A stretch of 64,000 bases of DNA from Xanthostigma xanthostigma (taxonomy: Eukaryota > Arthropoda > Insecta > Raphidioptera > Raphidiidae). Under the pieces are notes generated by a model, which was not told where the DNA came from, ran no database searches, and saw only the letters and a list, made by a program, of their open reading frames with translations. Location: NCBI GenBank assembly GCA_963575645.1, contig OY754467.1:3162001-3226000 (forward strand). Reading direction: 5' to 3'. Positions 21,378 to 32,775 of the stretch are shown in pieces; the stretch's first letter is position 1, and every line of letters begins with the position of its first letter. The position numbers and the translations under genes are program-made.

Positions 21378-22581
21378 GTCCGACCGAAGGTCGATTTTTG
21401 GCCGAAGCCGATTAATCGGTTAAAAACCCTAAAAAAATCAGTTTAAGATTTGCTACAACTGTCACAAGCTATACAATTAAACATAATATAAATGATTTTA
21501 AAACTTTTGATCTGAAGGTTTTATTGACTATAAATTATAATATAAAAACTATAAAAAGGTAATTTTAATCATCTCTAGAAGTTGATCTACAGATAATAAA
21601 AATTACAAAATTAATAACATTTCGAAATAATGTGAATTATAACACATATTTCTTTAATTTAAAGTAATTTTAAATTACTTTTAATTAGAAATTTCTTAGG
21701 CCGGGTCCCCCGTGCTTGTTTTGCCCACCTGGATACGCCAGTGCTTACGGCGTAAAAAAAGACAGACGTATATGTTTGCACCCTAATGGTTCGATTGCGA
21801 TTTTATTCCTATGCTCAGTATAGAATAAAAGTATATAGTCTTACACAATAAAATACAACAAACTGTAATATTCAGTTCTGAAACAATGTAATTATATTAT
21901 ATATTGGTATCTTTTAGTAATGTAGTGACATAACAGTTTGTGAAAATTTTATAAATAAATGCCACTCAAAAAAAATGTTCAACGTCACGACTCATAAATC
22001 AATTATATTCCACACGAGATAATAATAACGCACGCAGCTTCCTATTTTGAACGCAAGTTATGCTTTTAAGGCGACCTATCTGAAAAATATTTCATCTAAA
22101 TCTTCAGATTTAGATTAAATGACGAATGTCGATTTGTAATTTTTTTACGGTGATCCAGTTTATTTTTGATTTTAATGTATATTTTTATACAGAACCAACA
22201 AATTTGTAATGTAGAACATTAAACTGTACTCACACAAAAACAAATGATTGATTTACATAAAAAAATATCGATTTTCAAGCTATCAACTTTCGTGGAAAAA
22301 TGTTGTTTCGAAGTAGAAAATATGCATAAAACTATGTTAAATACACAGTTTGAAAAAAATATCGTTTCAATCGATCAATTATTTTTCGAGCAAAATCGAT
22401 TTAAAATTTTATAATGCTTCTCTTATGGAGAAATATGCGTGTTCACAATTTAAGATCATTGTCAAATTAGATTTTCTGATATTGTTAAGGCGCGTTTACA
22501 CGCAAGAATATTAATATTAAGATTTGCCCTTTAAACACAGCTTATCTTAGCTAAGTAAAAACAAATTATTTTATACAAATA
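21378..22581. other. Mostly unassigned AT-rich DNA
   Basis: Contains the right copy of a 148-bp direct duplication at 21687-21837. The remainder, including 22000-22500, has no frame or repeat partner. Confidence 0.4.
21687..21837 (+). repeat. Dispersed direct duplication, right copy
   Basis: Partner of 19432-19580 (shared GCGTAAAAAAAGACAGA, GTTCGATTGCGATTTTATTC). Confidence 0.8.
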
Positions 22582-23131
22582 CTAGTGTGACCTGTGCGAT
22601 TTATTCGCACTAAATAAGTATAATAATTATCACTTTACAAAATTATTTTTTAAATATGATTGCAGGTATTCAATTCGTTTCTAATTTTGCACACTGCTTA
22701 TAACGTTCTTCTTTTTGTTTACTTAATTTGTCATATAGAGGCGCAAGTAGCAAAAGCGTTGAGCTAAGCCGTCAGATGGCATCATGCAGCATTGCTGTGA
22801 CGTTGTTCAGCGTTGCTCGCTGTTTCAAAATTAAAGCCGTCAGATGGCAGTATGCAGTATTGCGTCTGTTGTATTACAATATGAAGGTCAGATGACAGAT
22901 CGAAGTGTTGACGTTGTTTCAAAATTAAAGCCGTCAGATGGCAGACGTTGTTCAGCGTTGCTGTTAATTAATTAATTTATAAAAACAAAAGCAATAATAA
23001 TTTTTTAGTTGTCGATGTCAGTAGAGCAAGCAATTATCTGTAAAATGATATAGAATTTATGTGGAGAAATTGTATGGTTTTTTCTAAAAATGGAGGCAAA
23101 CATCTTAACCTTAACGTATTAATATATATGA
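22582..23131 (-). mobile_element. HelB Helitron, copy 2
   Basis: Reverse orientation: CTAGTGTGACCTGTGCG at the left, ..GCGTATTAATATATATGA (TC end) at the right. It directly abuts HelA copy 3, so one Helitron targeted the terminus of the other. Confidence 0.85.
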
Positions 23132-23472
23132 TATGTGGTCCAGCCCGGTTTCCCCCGGGTGCCAAAGACCGAAGTGAGAGGGAGGTACATGAGTACGCAC
23201 ATTAATCTTAGTTTATCGAGATGAATGTTGTGTCCAAATTTCATGATGATCGGAGTTACCGTTCAAAAGTTTTTGTCGGACGAGCAAATTTGAGTAAAAT
23301 TTTGCAACATATTTCATTGATGCTCCGCTCCTATTGGTCGTAGCCTGTAACCTTCCTCGATAAATGGGCTATCCAATAAAATTTTTTTTTCAATTTGAAC
23401 CAGTAGTTCCTGAGATTAGCGCGTTCAACCAAACAAACAAACTCTTCAGCTTTATATATTAGTATATAGATA
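23132..23472 (-). mobile_element. HelA Helitron, copy 3 (short form, no tRNA)
   Basis: Carries the CCCGGG hairpin and the TCTATA..AAAGC end. The body runs from TTTTTGTCGGAC directly to the CTCCGCTCCTATTGG region with no tRNA insert. The CTAG end is altered where HelB adjoins it. Confidence 0.82.
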
Positions 23473-23683
23473 AAGGAGATGGGTACAATTCAGCCTTTTT
23501 GCGCCCATCAGAATATAGTCATGTAAATTTAAAGTTCTTATTAAAGTTGGTACAATGGTACTAGCTTAGGTCAAAATTCACTTTTCAAAATTTTACAATA
23601 TTTTTTTAAATATAATCAAATGGCTTTAATAAGAACTTTGAATTTTCATGACTGAATTTTACCCAGCTCCTTTTAAACGGGTC
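23473..23683. mobile_element. Foldback element, about 210 bp
   Basis: AAAGTTCTTATTAAAG at about 23530 faces CTTTAATAAGAACTTTGAA at 23625; the outer GGAGATGGGTACAATTCAG faces CTGAATTTTACCCAGCTCC. Confidence 0.6.
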
Positions 23684-24180
23684 CACCATTACTAAAAATG
23701 ATTATGACGTAACAGAACACAAGAGGATATATGGTTTATGAATAACATTACATAATATTCATATGCGGATACAATATTACAATAAAACAGTCATTCTTAT
23801 TACTCTTCTTCATTTTCCTCTTTTCCCGTACTCTTTTGTGTATCCACATTATGTCTAGTCATTGAAGAGTACTGCTCAACAACCCATCCCTAATCTGAAT
23901 GTTTCAGCGCCATTGATTCGTCGTTATGAAAATAATAAATTTCAATGAAGCCTCGCCGATTGGTTCCCAATGCACGTGCTTTTGTGCACATCTTTTGATT
24001 TATCTCTTTTCGTCATATTATAAGAAAAGCTACAAGCTACGTTATGTGCTGCAGTTATGTTTTTATAAACAAGGGGGAGACACTGGTGAGCCGACAGAAT
24101 AAAGACCGTGCAGTCGTAATATCAAAACAAGCTAATCGAGACATTTTCGCGGTTTTAAAGTTTTATTTTATTCCGATACT
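23684..24180. other. No recognised feature
   Basis: Unique DNA with TCTTCC-type low-complexity pieces. Confidence 0.4.
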
Positions 24181-24569
24181 CAGGGCTGGATTTACCGTAA
24201 GTGCCGCCCTGGCCTACATGTAAAATGGGTAAAGGTTCAGTATGCAATTTTCAAATAAATATAGTGATTCATTTATGGTCAAAAATTTTTTGATTATAAA
24301 ATAGGGTAACTACACAAAAAAACATTCTTTTTCGTAGGTAATTAGGTATTAAAAACATAAATTGACAAACTAAACAATTGCTCATCAATTGCGAGAAATA
24401 ATACATCTTTTCAGAAGCAAACGCGTCTGACCGAAAATGTATTTTATTTATTTTGATTTATGAATATTTTCAACACGATCACACTTTTTAAAGAATTTTC
24501 TACAAATCGAAAAACAAATTTTACCACCTTCCAAATTTTGCCGCCCTAGGCACTAGCCCCTATCCGCTG
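24181..24569. mobile_element. hAT-like MITE
   Basis: Starts CAGGGCTGGATTTACC with GTGCCGCCC inside; ends GCCGCCCTAGGCACTAG..CCGCTG. The ends are hAT-type (CAG..CTG). No clear 8-bp target duplication, so it is old or truncated. Confidence 0.5.
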
Positions 24570-25056
24570 TTTTCAATTTTGGTTTTATTTAATATAAAAT
24601 TTATCTTATCTTATTGTCTAGTAGAAGTACGTAAGTGGAGGCGTTTGAACGTTTTAAATGGGTGTTCTTCAGGGTCTAACACTGTTGCCGAGAAACACTG
24701 TAACACTAGTCACTACTGTCATAAGCCGTATGTCATGTATGCACGACATACGTACCACCGAGTCAATGGTGTTGACCGAATGAGACAGATTCAGTGAACT
24801 TTTCTAGCATATGACAGCAATAGATGCTTATTTGTGCCAATGTGCTGACAGAAAATACAGCTCAGAGCCGATCTATATAAGTATATGAGTAAATAAAAAA
24901 ATAAAAGCGTAGCTTTTTGGTGACTCGTGAAGCTTAATTAAATCAAATTTCAAATTATTACGTTCAAAGAAAATCACCTGGGACAGAATAATGTACGAAC
25001 ATTGAAGTGATTCCATAAGTGTTTCGTTTTACACGGAACATAAATAATAAGTGAGA
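24570..25056. other. No recognised feature
   Basis: Includes a 72-codon frame (24579-24797) without recognisable similarity. Confidence 0.35.
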
Positions 25057-25648
25057 CTAGTATGACCTGTGCGAATTATTCGCACTAAATAAGTATAATA
25101 ATTATCACTTTACAAAATTATTTTTTAAATATGATTGCAGGTATTCAATTCGTTTCTAATTTTGCACACTGCTTATAACGTTCTTCTTTTTGTTGTATTA
25201 CAATATGAAGCTCAGATGACAGATCGAAGAAATATTTTACTAAAATTGTCATGTAGAGGCGCAAGTAGCAAAAGCGTTGAGCTAAGCCGTCAGATGGCAT
25301 CATGCAGCATTGCTGTGACGTTGTTCAGCATTGCTCGCTGTTTCAAAATTAGAGCCGTCAGATGGCAGTATGCAGTATTGTGTCTGTTGTATTACAATAT
25401 GAAGGTCAGATGACAGATCGAAGTGTTGACGTTGTTTCAAAATTAAAGCCGTCAGATGACAGACGTTGTTCAGCGTTGCTGTATTTTAATTAATTTACAA
25501 AAACAAAAGCAATAATAAATTTTTTAGTTGTCGATGTCAGTAGAGCAAGCAATTATCTGTAAAATGGTATATAATTTATGTGGAGAAATTGTGTGGTTTT
25601 TTCTAAAAAGGGAGGCAAACATTTTAACCTTAACGTAAATATATATGA
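25057..25648 (-). mobile_element. HelB Helitron, copy 3
   Basis: CTAG at 25057-25060, then the CGAATTATTCG hairpin; ends in ATATATATGA. About 592 bp, full length with a slightly altered 3' end. Confidence 0.83.
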
Positions 25649-25999
25649 TATTGTCAATTGTTTATATTTAATCGAATGCAGTTTTTAAATGCATGTTCAC
25701 AATGTTCTTTCATGAACACATTGTTCGTGTAATTGTTAAAAAAAGAAAACCTAAGAATCTAAAATCTTGAAACGGTTTACTGAAAAAAGAGATATTCAAC
25801 TTGAAATAGATTCTAAGGTAAGCGTTATAGTGTTCGAACTTATAATAGTCTAAGATTTCGTGATAAAAAATTAAACGTGAAATATAACCTACAATTTATA
25901 AATAATTTTTATTTGATACTTAAACGTTAATACTGACGTCTTCTGTGTACAGCATTTTTTTTTTTGTGAAATAAGAGGAGAAAATGATACAAAATTTTA
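25649..25999. other. No recognised feature
   Basis: AT-rich unique DNA. Confidence 0.4.
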
Positions 26000-26259
26000 T
26001 CTATACTAATATATAAAGCTGAAGATTGTTTGGTTGAACGCGCTAATCTCAGAAACTACTGGTTCGAATTGAATTTTTTTTTTTGTTGGATAGCCCATTT
26101 ATCGAGGAAGGCTATAGGCTATATAACACTACGACCAAGTGGAGCGGAACATCAATGAAAAATGTTGCAAGATGTATCTCAAAATTAGTCCGTCCGACAA
26201 ATATTATCAGGTGAAATGCCTTAACTAAATATTGCAATATTAGCTCGTCACGTTCACAA

Positions 26260-26331
26260 GCCCGGATAGCTCAGTCGGTAGAGCGTAAGACTATTAATGC
26301 CAGGGTCTTGGGTTCAAACCCCACGTCGGCG
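26260..26331 (+). tRNA. tRNA-Lys-derived pseudogene in HelA copy 4
   Basis: The 5' half GCCCGGATAGCTCAGTCGG plus TAGAGC is exactly that of insect tRNA-Lys. The loop is CTATTAA and the 3' acceptor half has lost bases. Better preserved at its 5' end than the other copies. Confidence 0.75.
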
Positions 26332-26524
26332 TATATATTTTTATTTTCTACATTGCTTTCTTCTAAGGCTTACATTTCAATTTTTTAAAATTTTATTGCG
26401 ACTAATTAAAATTAAATAAATCTAATTAAAAGCTCATTTGAAAACTGTTACAACTATAGGTAGGTACCTATAAAAAATAATTTTTCTACAGTGTTTTCAT
26501 TTAAATATTTATTATATTAATATT

Positions 26525-27003
26525 ATATTGTGCGAGTAGTGAGAGAAGGAGAAGATTCTATGAGCGTGAAATTTGCCGCACGAGCGTAGCGAGTGCGGTA
26601 ACACGCACGCGAGTGAAATATTCGCACATAATATTTTATTCAACTAGCACGAGTAATATGTAATCGGGGCCCTGATAAAAGACGGAAAAATAATAAATCA
26701 CTTCATTGATTGACGTACTCACCGCCCTCGATTCACACAAGATGGCCCTGACTTTCACTGAATTGCGATGTTGTTTTCATATATACAATACCGCCTACCA
26801 CGTTCCTATTGGTCCAGAAGCTGTGCAGTTTTTTTCATTATTTAACGTCTTGGGCTTGCTACTGCGTTCCTATTGGTCCAGAAAATTCATTATCGCACAG
26901 TACGGCTCATTATTAGTACTCTACCCGTCAACATGAAGTAATTTATTATTTCTCTCGAATTTAGCAGGGCCCCGAAATTACATATTACTCACGCGTGTTG
27001 AAT
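26525..27003 (+). mobile_element. Family P element, copy 4
   Basis: Nested in HelA copy 4. TTGTGCGAGTAGTGAGAG start and ACTCACGCGTGTTGAAT end. It lacks the 48-bp internal duplication of copies 2 and 3. Confidence 0.8.
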
Positions 27004-27102
27004 AAAAGAAATTGATTACTTAAAAAAAGTATAAATACTGCTTTTTAACTACAAAAACTTTTAAACGGTATCTCCGATCATTATGTATATATAATATATA
27101 TA

Positions 27103-27172
27103 AAAGGAATGCGTGACTGACTGATCTATCAATATCAAACTTGGCGCAAGCGAAGCCGCGGACAAAAGCTAG
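27103..27172 (+). mobile_element. 3' end fragment of another Helitron
   Basis: GCAAGCGAAGCCGCGGAC followed by AAAAGCTAG matches a terminus common in insect Helitrons. Only about 70 bp remain. Confidence 0.4.
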
Positions 27173-27518
27173 ATATATATGATGGTCAGCGTGTTAACAA
27201 TTGCGTCCCTTGCCCCAAAGACGTGTTGGAACTATTGGTGCAAGACATTGCAGCGAATTGGAGCAACATTGTGATTGGCTTACATGTACGTTAAGACGTT
27301 GTAATGGTCAATATCGTTATGTTTTATGACGCAGTCTTAACACACTTGGCATCGTTTGTAACGGCGCTCCGGTTACAATCCCCTTAACACCAACGATTTC
27401 CCTGTCACGTACATTTTTTTGATGATGATCCTGACTCGTTCCGGACGTTACAAAGTTTCATTATGTCCGTTTTGAGAAGGATGCACATATTAAAAAAAAA
27501 TAATGCATTGAAATAGTA
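27173..27518. other. No recognised feature
   Basis: Unique DNA with scattered CpG. Confidence 0.4.
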
Positions 27519-28803
27519 GGTGTATTACACGCACTGATGCGGGAAGTACGTACGTTCGGGCGGCAGTAAAGAAAAAATACTAACCAATTGGGCGACGGGA
27601 CCATCCCAACTTCAAAAATGTTGACGTTTGATTATAATAAAGAAAATAAAATTTCTGATATCGCGTGAGGTGACGCGGGTAACGGCTAGTATTCAATATG
27701 ATATTAGCTATTCGTTGCCATGGTTACCTACATAGTATGTTCCACGTCATGTAAAAATTAATCAAAGCATGCCTAACTAGTTTATTTCTGACAGATCCAT
27801 AAACCAAAAGAGCGGCTGATTTTTTTTATTTTCAAAATATTTCCGAAACTGTAAAGTTTAGAAAAAAACTTTTTAAACAAAACTTTCTTGAAAAAATAAA
27901 TAGAATAATAATCCGTCATGAAAAGTATACCGTTATTATATAAAAAAAACTGTTATAGCATATATCTCTTCTGCGCATACGCCGATTTTCCCCAAAAACA
28001 ATAGGGCTCTTCATATTTGCATACCAAACATCCTCCCAAAATTTGGTTTCAATCCGCTCATCCGTTTGACCTGTATCGTGTTCACAGACTAACAGACGCA
28101 CAGAGTTTTTCCAAAAATATGTTTTTTGGATTCGGTGGACCTCAAAACGGAAAGATATTGTAGAATTTTTTAAAATTAATTTTTTACCTAAACTAGTACC
28201 ATTCCCCACTTGTGGGTTAGAATGGCAAAATCACCTATCAACTGTTGTTTAGATGTCGTTTCCATAGCAACCCTATTACATTTTGACTAATAGTCGCGAA
28301 CGGCTGTCATTCGTATTTTTACGTATAAAGTTGCTTGCTTGGAATTTATCTATGTTTTGATGTAATTCATAAGTACTTAATTAATGTATTTAATAAGCGT
28401 ACTTACGACCGAGGCATGAAGAAAAATAGTATACACCACACTAACTGAAAGTTTGATATTCGTGTAGTGCGCGCCATGATGTCCGAGGCGACACGCAGTG
28501 CAAGGTATCAAACTCGGCCCGTGTGGTGTATACTATTTTTCTTCATAGCTCAGTCGTATAAGTACGCTTATTAAATACATTAATTAATAAATTACTTATT
28601 AATTACATAAAAACAGATAAATTCCGAGCAAAGCAACTTTGAGGTTACATGTAAAAACACGAATGACAGCTGGTCGCAACTATTAGCTAAAATGTAATAG
28701 GGTTGCTATGGAAACGGCATCTAAACAACAGTTGATAGGCTATTTTTTCTTGACTACCGCCCGAACGTACGTACTTCCCGCATCCGTGCGTGTAATCCCA
28801 CCA
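27519..28803. mobile_element. Large TIR element containing a palindromic element
   Basis: The left arm at about 27519-27585 (ATTACACGCACTGATGCGGG, then GTACGTACGTTCGGGCGG) is inverted at 28741-28800. The interior has a segment (27895-28110) shared with HINE copy 3 and a large palindrome at 28215-28745. No transposase seen. Confidence 0.6.
28215..28745. mobile_element. 530-bp palindrome with a second inverted core
   Basis: Arms of about 250 bp (AACTGTTGTTTAGATG..CCATAGCAACCC and inverse). The core repeats ATAGTATACACCACA in both directions around TGATGTCCGAGGC. Core relatives occur at 29446-29525 and 40590-40640. Confidence 0.7.
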
Positions 28804-28878
28804 ACGCGTAAATGTTAGACTTTAAAATTGATGCCGAAAGTATGTATTTTCGATCGGCGTATGAAGAAAAATTATTAC

Positions 28879-29083
28879 TATTTAAGCAATCTGTCTATAC
28901 AATTAAATATTTAGAAAATTTTCTTGGGCACAATAGACTTGTAAAATGCAGTGTGATTAGTTCAAAAACATTTTATTTATTTATTTATTAAATTTATGTA
29001 GTCGAAACGTTGGCAAATAAAATGTTTTTGAACTAATCACACTGCATTTTACAAGTCTATTGTGCCCAAGAAAATTTTCTAAA
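28879..29083. mobile_element. Foldback FB2, minimal copy with 12-bp duplication
   Basis: AAAAATTATTAC at 28867-28878 and 29084-29095. The arms match FB1 (5330-6196): TAGAAAATTTTC, GGGCACAATAGACTTG. The centre is short with GTCGAAACGTTGGC. A clean empty relative of FB1, showing what FB1 looked like before its insert. Confidence 0.85.
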
Positions 29084-29095
29084 AAAAATTATTAC

Positions 29096-29702
29096 GTTCC
29101 TGCATTCGACAATTATTTATTTGTGGAAAATTCAGTAGACGAACATATAATAAACTTGCTTGTATTATAGTTTTTATACGTTTCTAATCTTGATATATAT
29201 GAAGTTATTGATAACGCTTATCAGCTATAATTTGTTAAAGTGCTTTTTTTCAACGTCATTTTTCCGCCGGATCAAGAAAACCTTTACTTCTAATGAAATA
29301 AGCTAGTCACTTGTACATAAGAAGATAAAAAAAATTAGGTTATGTTTACTTACAATGCACACAAAATATTAAAAAAAAAACAAACGACGTTATAGAATCA
29401 ATATTGTGTCGACGATAATATTTTTGTTTTAAAATTTGTTTCAGACAAATAGTATATTACACCACAAGGGCAGAAAGTTTGAGATTCTTGCACTGCGCGT
29501 CATAATGTCCGACAACAAAACAGATGAAATATAATGTCTGATCACAATATTATCAGCACTAATTTACGGCGGCCATTGTAACTACCATAGTTTCATGGTG
29601 CAATAGTTGGATGACTCCCAAAAGACTGAGGTACCGTGACGTCAGTATACTCTCTTCGTACTAATGCGGCATATGGGTGACACGGACTAATGTAATATGT
29701 AA
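29096..29702. other. Mostly unassigned
   Basis: 29446-29525 is a fragment of the palindrome core at 28400-28550 (TATTACACCACAAGGGCAGAAAG). The rest is unique. Confidence 0.4.
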
Positions 29703-30990
29703 CTAGCGGTCCCGCCCGGTTTCACCCGGGTGCAAAAGAACGATTAGTTTACCGAGATGAATGTTGTGTCCAAATTTCATGATGATCGGAGTTACCGTTC
29801 AAAAGTTTTTGTCGCGGACTGACAAATTTTGAGTTACATCTTTCATTGATGCTCCGCTCCTATTGGTCGTAGCGTGATATTATATAGCCTATAGCCTTCC
29901 TCGATAAATGGACTATCCAACAAAAAAATTGGTTGTCTGTAAAGTCGGTTTACGGACGATAGTTTTACGTGATAACGTATTCCGTAATACATAACCTAAA
30001 TTTATATAATAATTATAATAATTCGAATCTATGATATTGCATCTTTCGCTTCAAATTTAGGTAAATTTTATTAAGTAGAATAATAAAACACTATAAAAAG
30101 TACACTATTATTATATAAAAAACAACTATGGCATGTATCTCTTTTGCGCATGCGCCGATTTTCCCCAAAATTTTACAAAAATTTCTAGTAAAAATAGATA
30201 GAGTAAAAACCGTTTTAAAAACTATATTATTATTATATAAAACATCATTATAAGAGATATATTCTTTTACGCATGCGCCGATGTTCCCCAAAAACAATAG
30301 GCCACTTCATATTTGCATATCAAACATCCTCCCAAAATTTGGTTTCAATCCGCTTATCCTTGGTGTCGGAATGATAAGAAATGTCAAAAGTGACGTTTGC
30401 AACTGTCAAAGTATTATGTTCTAATAATAATTAGTTATTCCAATAGTTAACTTAGAAGGCGTTGCATTACACAAAATACTAATGTCAAAAAATTGAATTA
30501 AACATTAGAAATGCAGCCGTTTTCATGTTAAGACAAGACATACGTTATTTTCTAATTTCCATGTACGGCAAACAAAGACGACCGACCGCGTCGCGCCATG
30601 TATTAGACAACATTGCATTTATACAGCTATTTTTCTATATAAATTTGTATAAAAAAACTGTTTAGGCAAATTCTGTTATACGAAATCTATGTAAAATGTT
30701 CTCCTCTTTCGTTTAAGACTGGTTTCAAACCGATCTGATTTAAATTGAGCGAGAAATTAGCAAAAAGCACGCACAGGGTCAGGCGGAACGTTACGCGTTA
30801 CGAACGTTAGGAACGTTACGTTACACTTTTTCGTGCATGCAGTCGGTGTTTTTTCAATTTATAAGATTGGTGATTCATCAATTTATAAGACGTTGTCACG
30901 TCAAAAAAAAATTGTTCAATTCGAACTAGTAGTTCCTGAGATTAGCGCGTTCAACCAAACAAACTCTTCAGCTTTATATATTAGTATAGA
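29703..30990 (-). mobile_element. HelA Helitron, copy 5 (short form), split by a HINE-like element
   Basis: HelA 3' part at 29703-29926 (CTAG, CCCGG hairpin) and 5' part at 30907-30990. Between them is family F copy 3, inserted in the A run of 'ccaacaaaaaaa'. No tRNA segment. Confidence 0.83.
29926..30906 (-). mobile_element. HINE/Helentron-like family F, copy 3
   Basis: Family F ends around a longer interior holding a segment (GCGCATGCGCCGATTTTCCCC) related to 27895-28110, and a stretch (GTGTCGGAATGATAAGAAATG) shared with copy 4. This shows turnover of the central cargo while the ends stay fixed. Confidence 0.75.
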
Positions 30991-30991
30991 C

Positions 30992-31633
30992 CAGCTGTCG
31001 GCAACCTTTTGGTAAGCAAGGGCCACATAGTGGCAAATTGAAATAAAGGCGGGCCGCACTTGTTCATAATTTTAATAATAGGTAGATATTTATGATATTA
31101 AAAATTCGAAAATATTTCATTTGAATTTTATTAAAAATTTAATTGAGAACTTCAAAATAGAACTGTTCTTTTACAAAAATTAGTGTGACGTTTGAGATTG
31201 TATTTGAGTGGCTATTTGTTGTATGTTAGCTTCCAGGTTTGTAGTTGCAATTCGTAGAATAGCTCTCAAATACTCATCTGTGAGACGAGAAGCATATTTA
31301 TTTTTTCTGTAATTGAGAATCGAAAAGGTTTGTTCGCATAAGTAAGTACAACCAAAAATTGTAATTAATTGCAGACCAAACCTTTTCAATTCGTCAAAAT
31401 TAGATGGCAAACTGCCATAAAAAACAAGATCTTTGATTTCAAAGAAAGAACTTTTGAGAGTATCATTAGATTAGAGATCAATCACGTTCATTTGTAAATG
31501 ACTAAGTACATCCCCAATATCATAAGAAAAAGGATTTGTGAAAATTAATTTAATTATTTATTTATGTAGGTAGGCATATAAGACTTTTATCGTATTTATA
31601 AAACAGTCACGGGCCGCGGGTTGCCGACCCCTG
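30992..31633. mobile_element. hAT element with transposase remnant
   Basis: Ends CAGCTGTCGGCAACC and GGGTTGCCGACCCCTG; 8-bp flanks GTATAGAC and GTATAGAG (7 of 8). An internal coding remnant lies at 31180-31410. It landed at the 5' tip of HelA copy 5. Confidence 0.85.
31180..31410 (-). pseudogene. hAT transposase C-terminal dimerisation domain fragment
   Basis: About 60 residues match the end of hAT transposases of the ZBED/SCAND3/GTF2IRD2-like type: FGCTYLCEQTFSILNYRKNK then SRLTDEYLRAILRIATTNLE. The CEQxFS...K...R..L...L.AILRI pattern belongs to the dimerisation helix region. The RNase-H-like catalytic part is absent, so it cannot act as a transposase. Confidence 0.85.
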
Positions 31634-31641
31634 GTATAGAG

Positions 31642-32158
31642 TATAGATATAATTCTACTAGTTGAATGAATACAAAAAGACGAAAGGACCAGCCACCAGG
31701 TACCTTCACGAACAGGCCTTTTTGCTCCGTACAGTGCTGGTCGTCCAGGTTCATGCTTGACAAGTGTGCGCGATCTTTTGATTGTTTACAAAATCGGTCT
31801 CAAATAAATTTAACAGACTATAGCACTGCTCCGTCAGGCAGCAACAAACTGTCGTAGTGCGGTACCATAACAGAAAGGGCGTTACGTTATATAATGCAAC
31901 ATTGGGGACCTTGCCAACTGATTAAAACGTTTACATATCATTACACTAATGACGCACTATGATATTGCTTCGCTACATTGCATCCTTAGGTGCGTTGCCT
32001 CAACACTATCTCCGTCTTAGGCCCCAAAATAGTCACTTTTCGACAGTTATTTGATGGTTACCAAGTTATTCTTTGTAAGTTTTCGCTGAAAATTGGCATC
32101 TCGAATGGTTGGAATCCAACTATTATATTGTTGAGTCATCTATATCACAGTGAAGGTA
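31642..32158. other. No recognised feature
   Basis: Mixed-composition DNA; short frame at 31666-31857 not recognisable. Confidence 0.4.
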
Positions 32159-32166
32159 TTTATAAT

Positions 32167-32730
32167 TAGAGCTGTAAAAGTAACGAGAAATTGTGTACTC
32201 GTATGTATTCGTTACTTAAAGAACCAGTACCCGTTACTTTCGTATCGTTACGTTACTCGTTACTTTTCATACGACATACAATCGTGTACTAACAGCATCA
32301 AGCATGTACCATCGCATCGAGGCGCGTCGCATACGTGATACGGTATGACTTCGTTCGTATTGTAAGCACTATTATGAAGTTCTTACTTTAAAATAAATAA
32401 AACGCTTAGACTTGAATTATTAAAAATTCGTGATAATCTGTTTTCTCAGATGAAAAAAATTGAATTGATTTTTTCCAAATTAATAACAACATTCATTTTT
32501 CCAGCGTAGCTAAGGAAAACTAATTTTGACAATGTTATAAAAAAGAGAGAGAGAGTTAATGTAACAAAGCTTGCTACAGTATAACGTATAACCGCATCAA
32601 ACGAGTCGAACTGACATGGATACGACAAATGCGAGTAACGAAATGAATTTGTAAGTAACGATTCGTTACTTCGAGTCAGACGATGTACCCGTTACTCAGT
32701 ACCGAATACATACGGTTTGTTACACCTCTA
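32167..32730. mobile_element. hAT MITE with perfect 8-bp duplication
   Basis: TTTATAAT at 32159-32166 and 32731-32738. Ends TAGAGCTGTAA and TTACACCTCTA. Interior rich in GTTACTCG/CGTTAC words. About 564 bp, non-coding, recent given the intact duplication. Confidence 0.87.
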
Positions 32731-32775
32731 TTTATAATAGATAATTTTACTGGCATTTTTGACGCTATAATGAAA

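Larger units (their letters stand above)
26000..27090 (+). mobile_element. HelA Helitron, copy 4 (long form), interrupted by a family P element
   Basis: Starts TCTATACTAATATATAAAGC. The tRNA segment is at 26260-26331. A family P element occupies 26525-27003, after which HelA resumes (AGTATAAATACTGC, ACTTTTAAACGG) until about 27085. The terminal CCCGG hairpin is missing. Its tRNA segment belongs to the same subfamily as copy 7. Confidence 0.82.

Noticed and set aside
25135-25413. 92-codon frame that recurs at 37542-37796 and 53615-53890
   Set aside because: It lies inside HelB copies, opens because those copies are the same repeat, and is absent or broken in others. Composition and lack of any motif argue against a protein.
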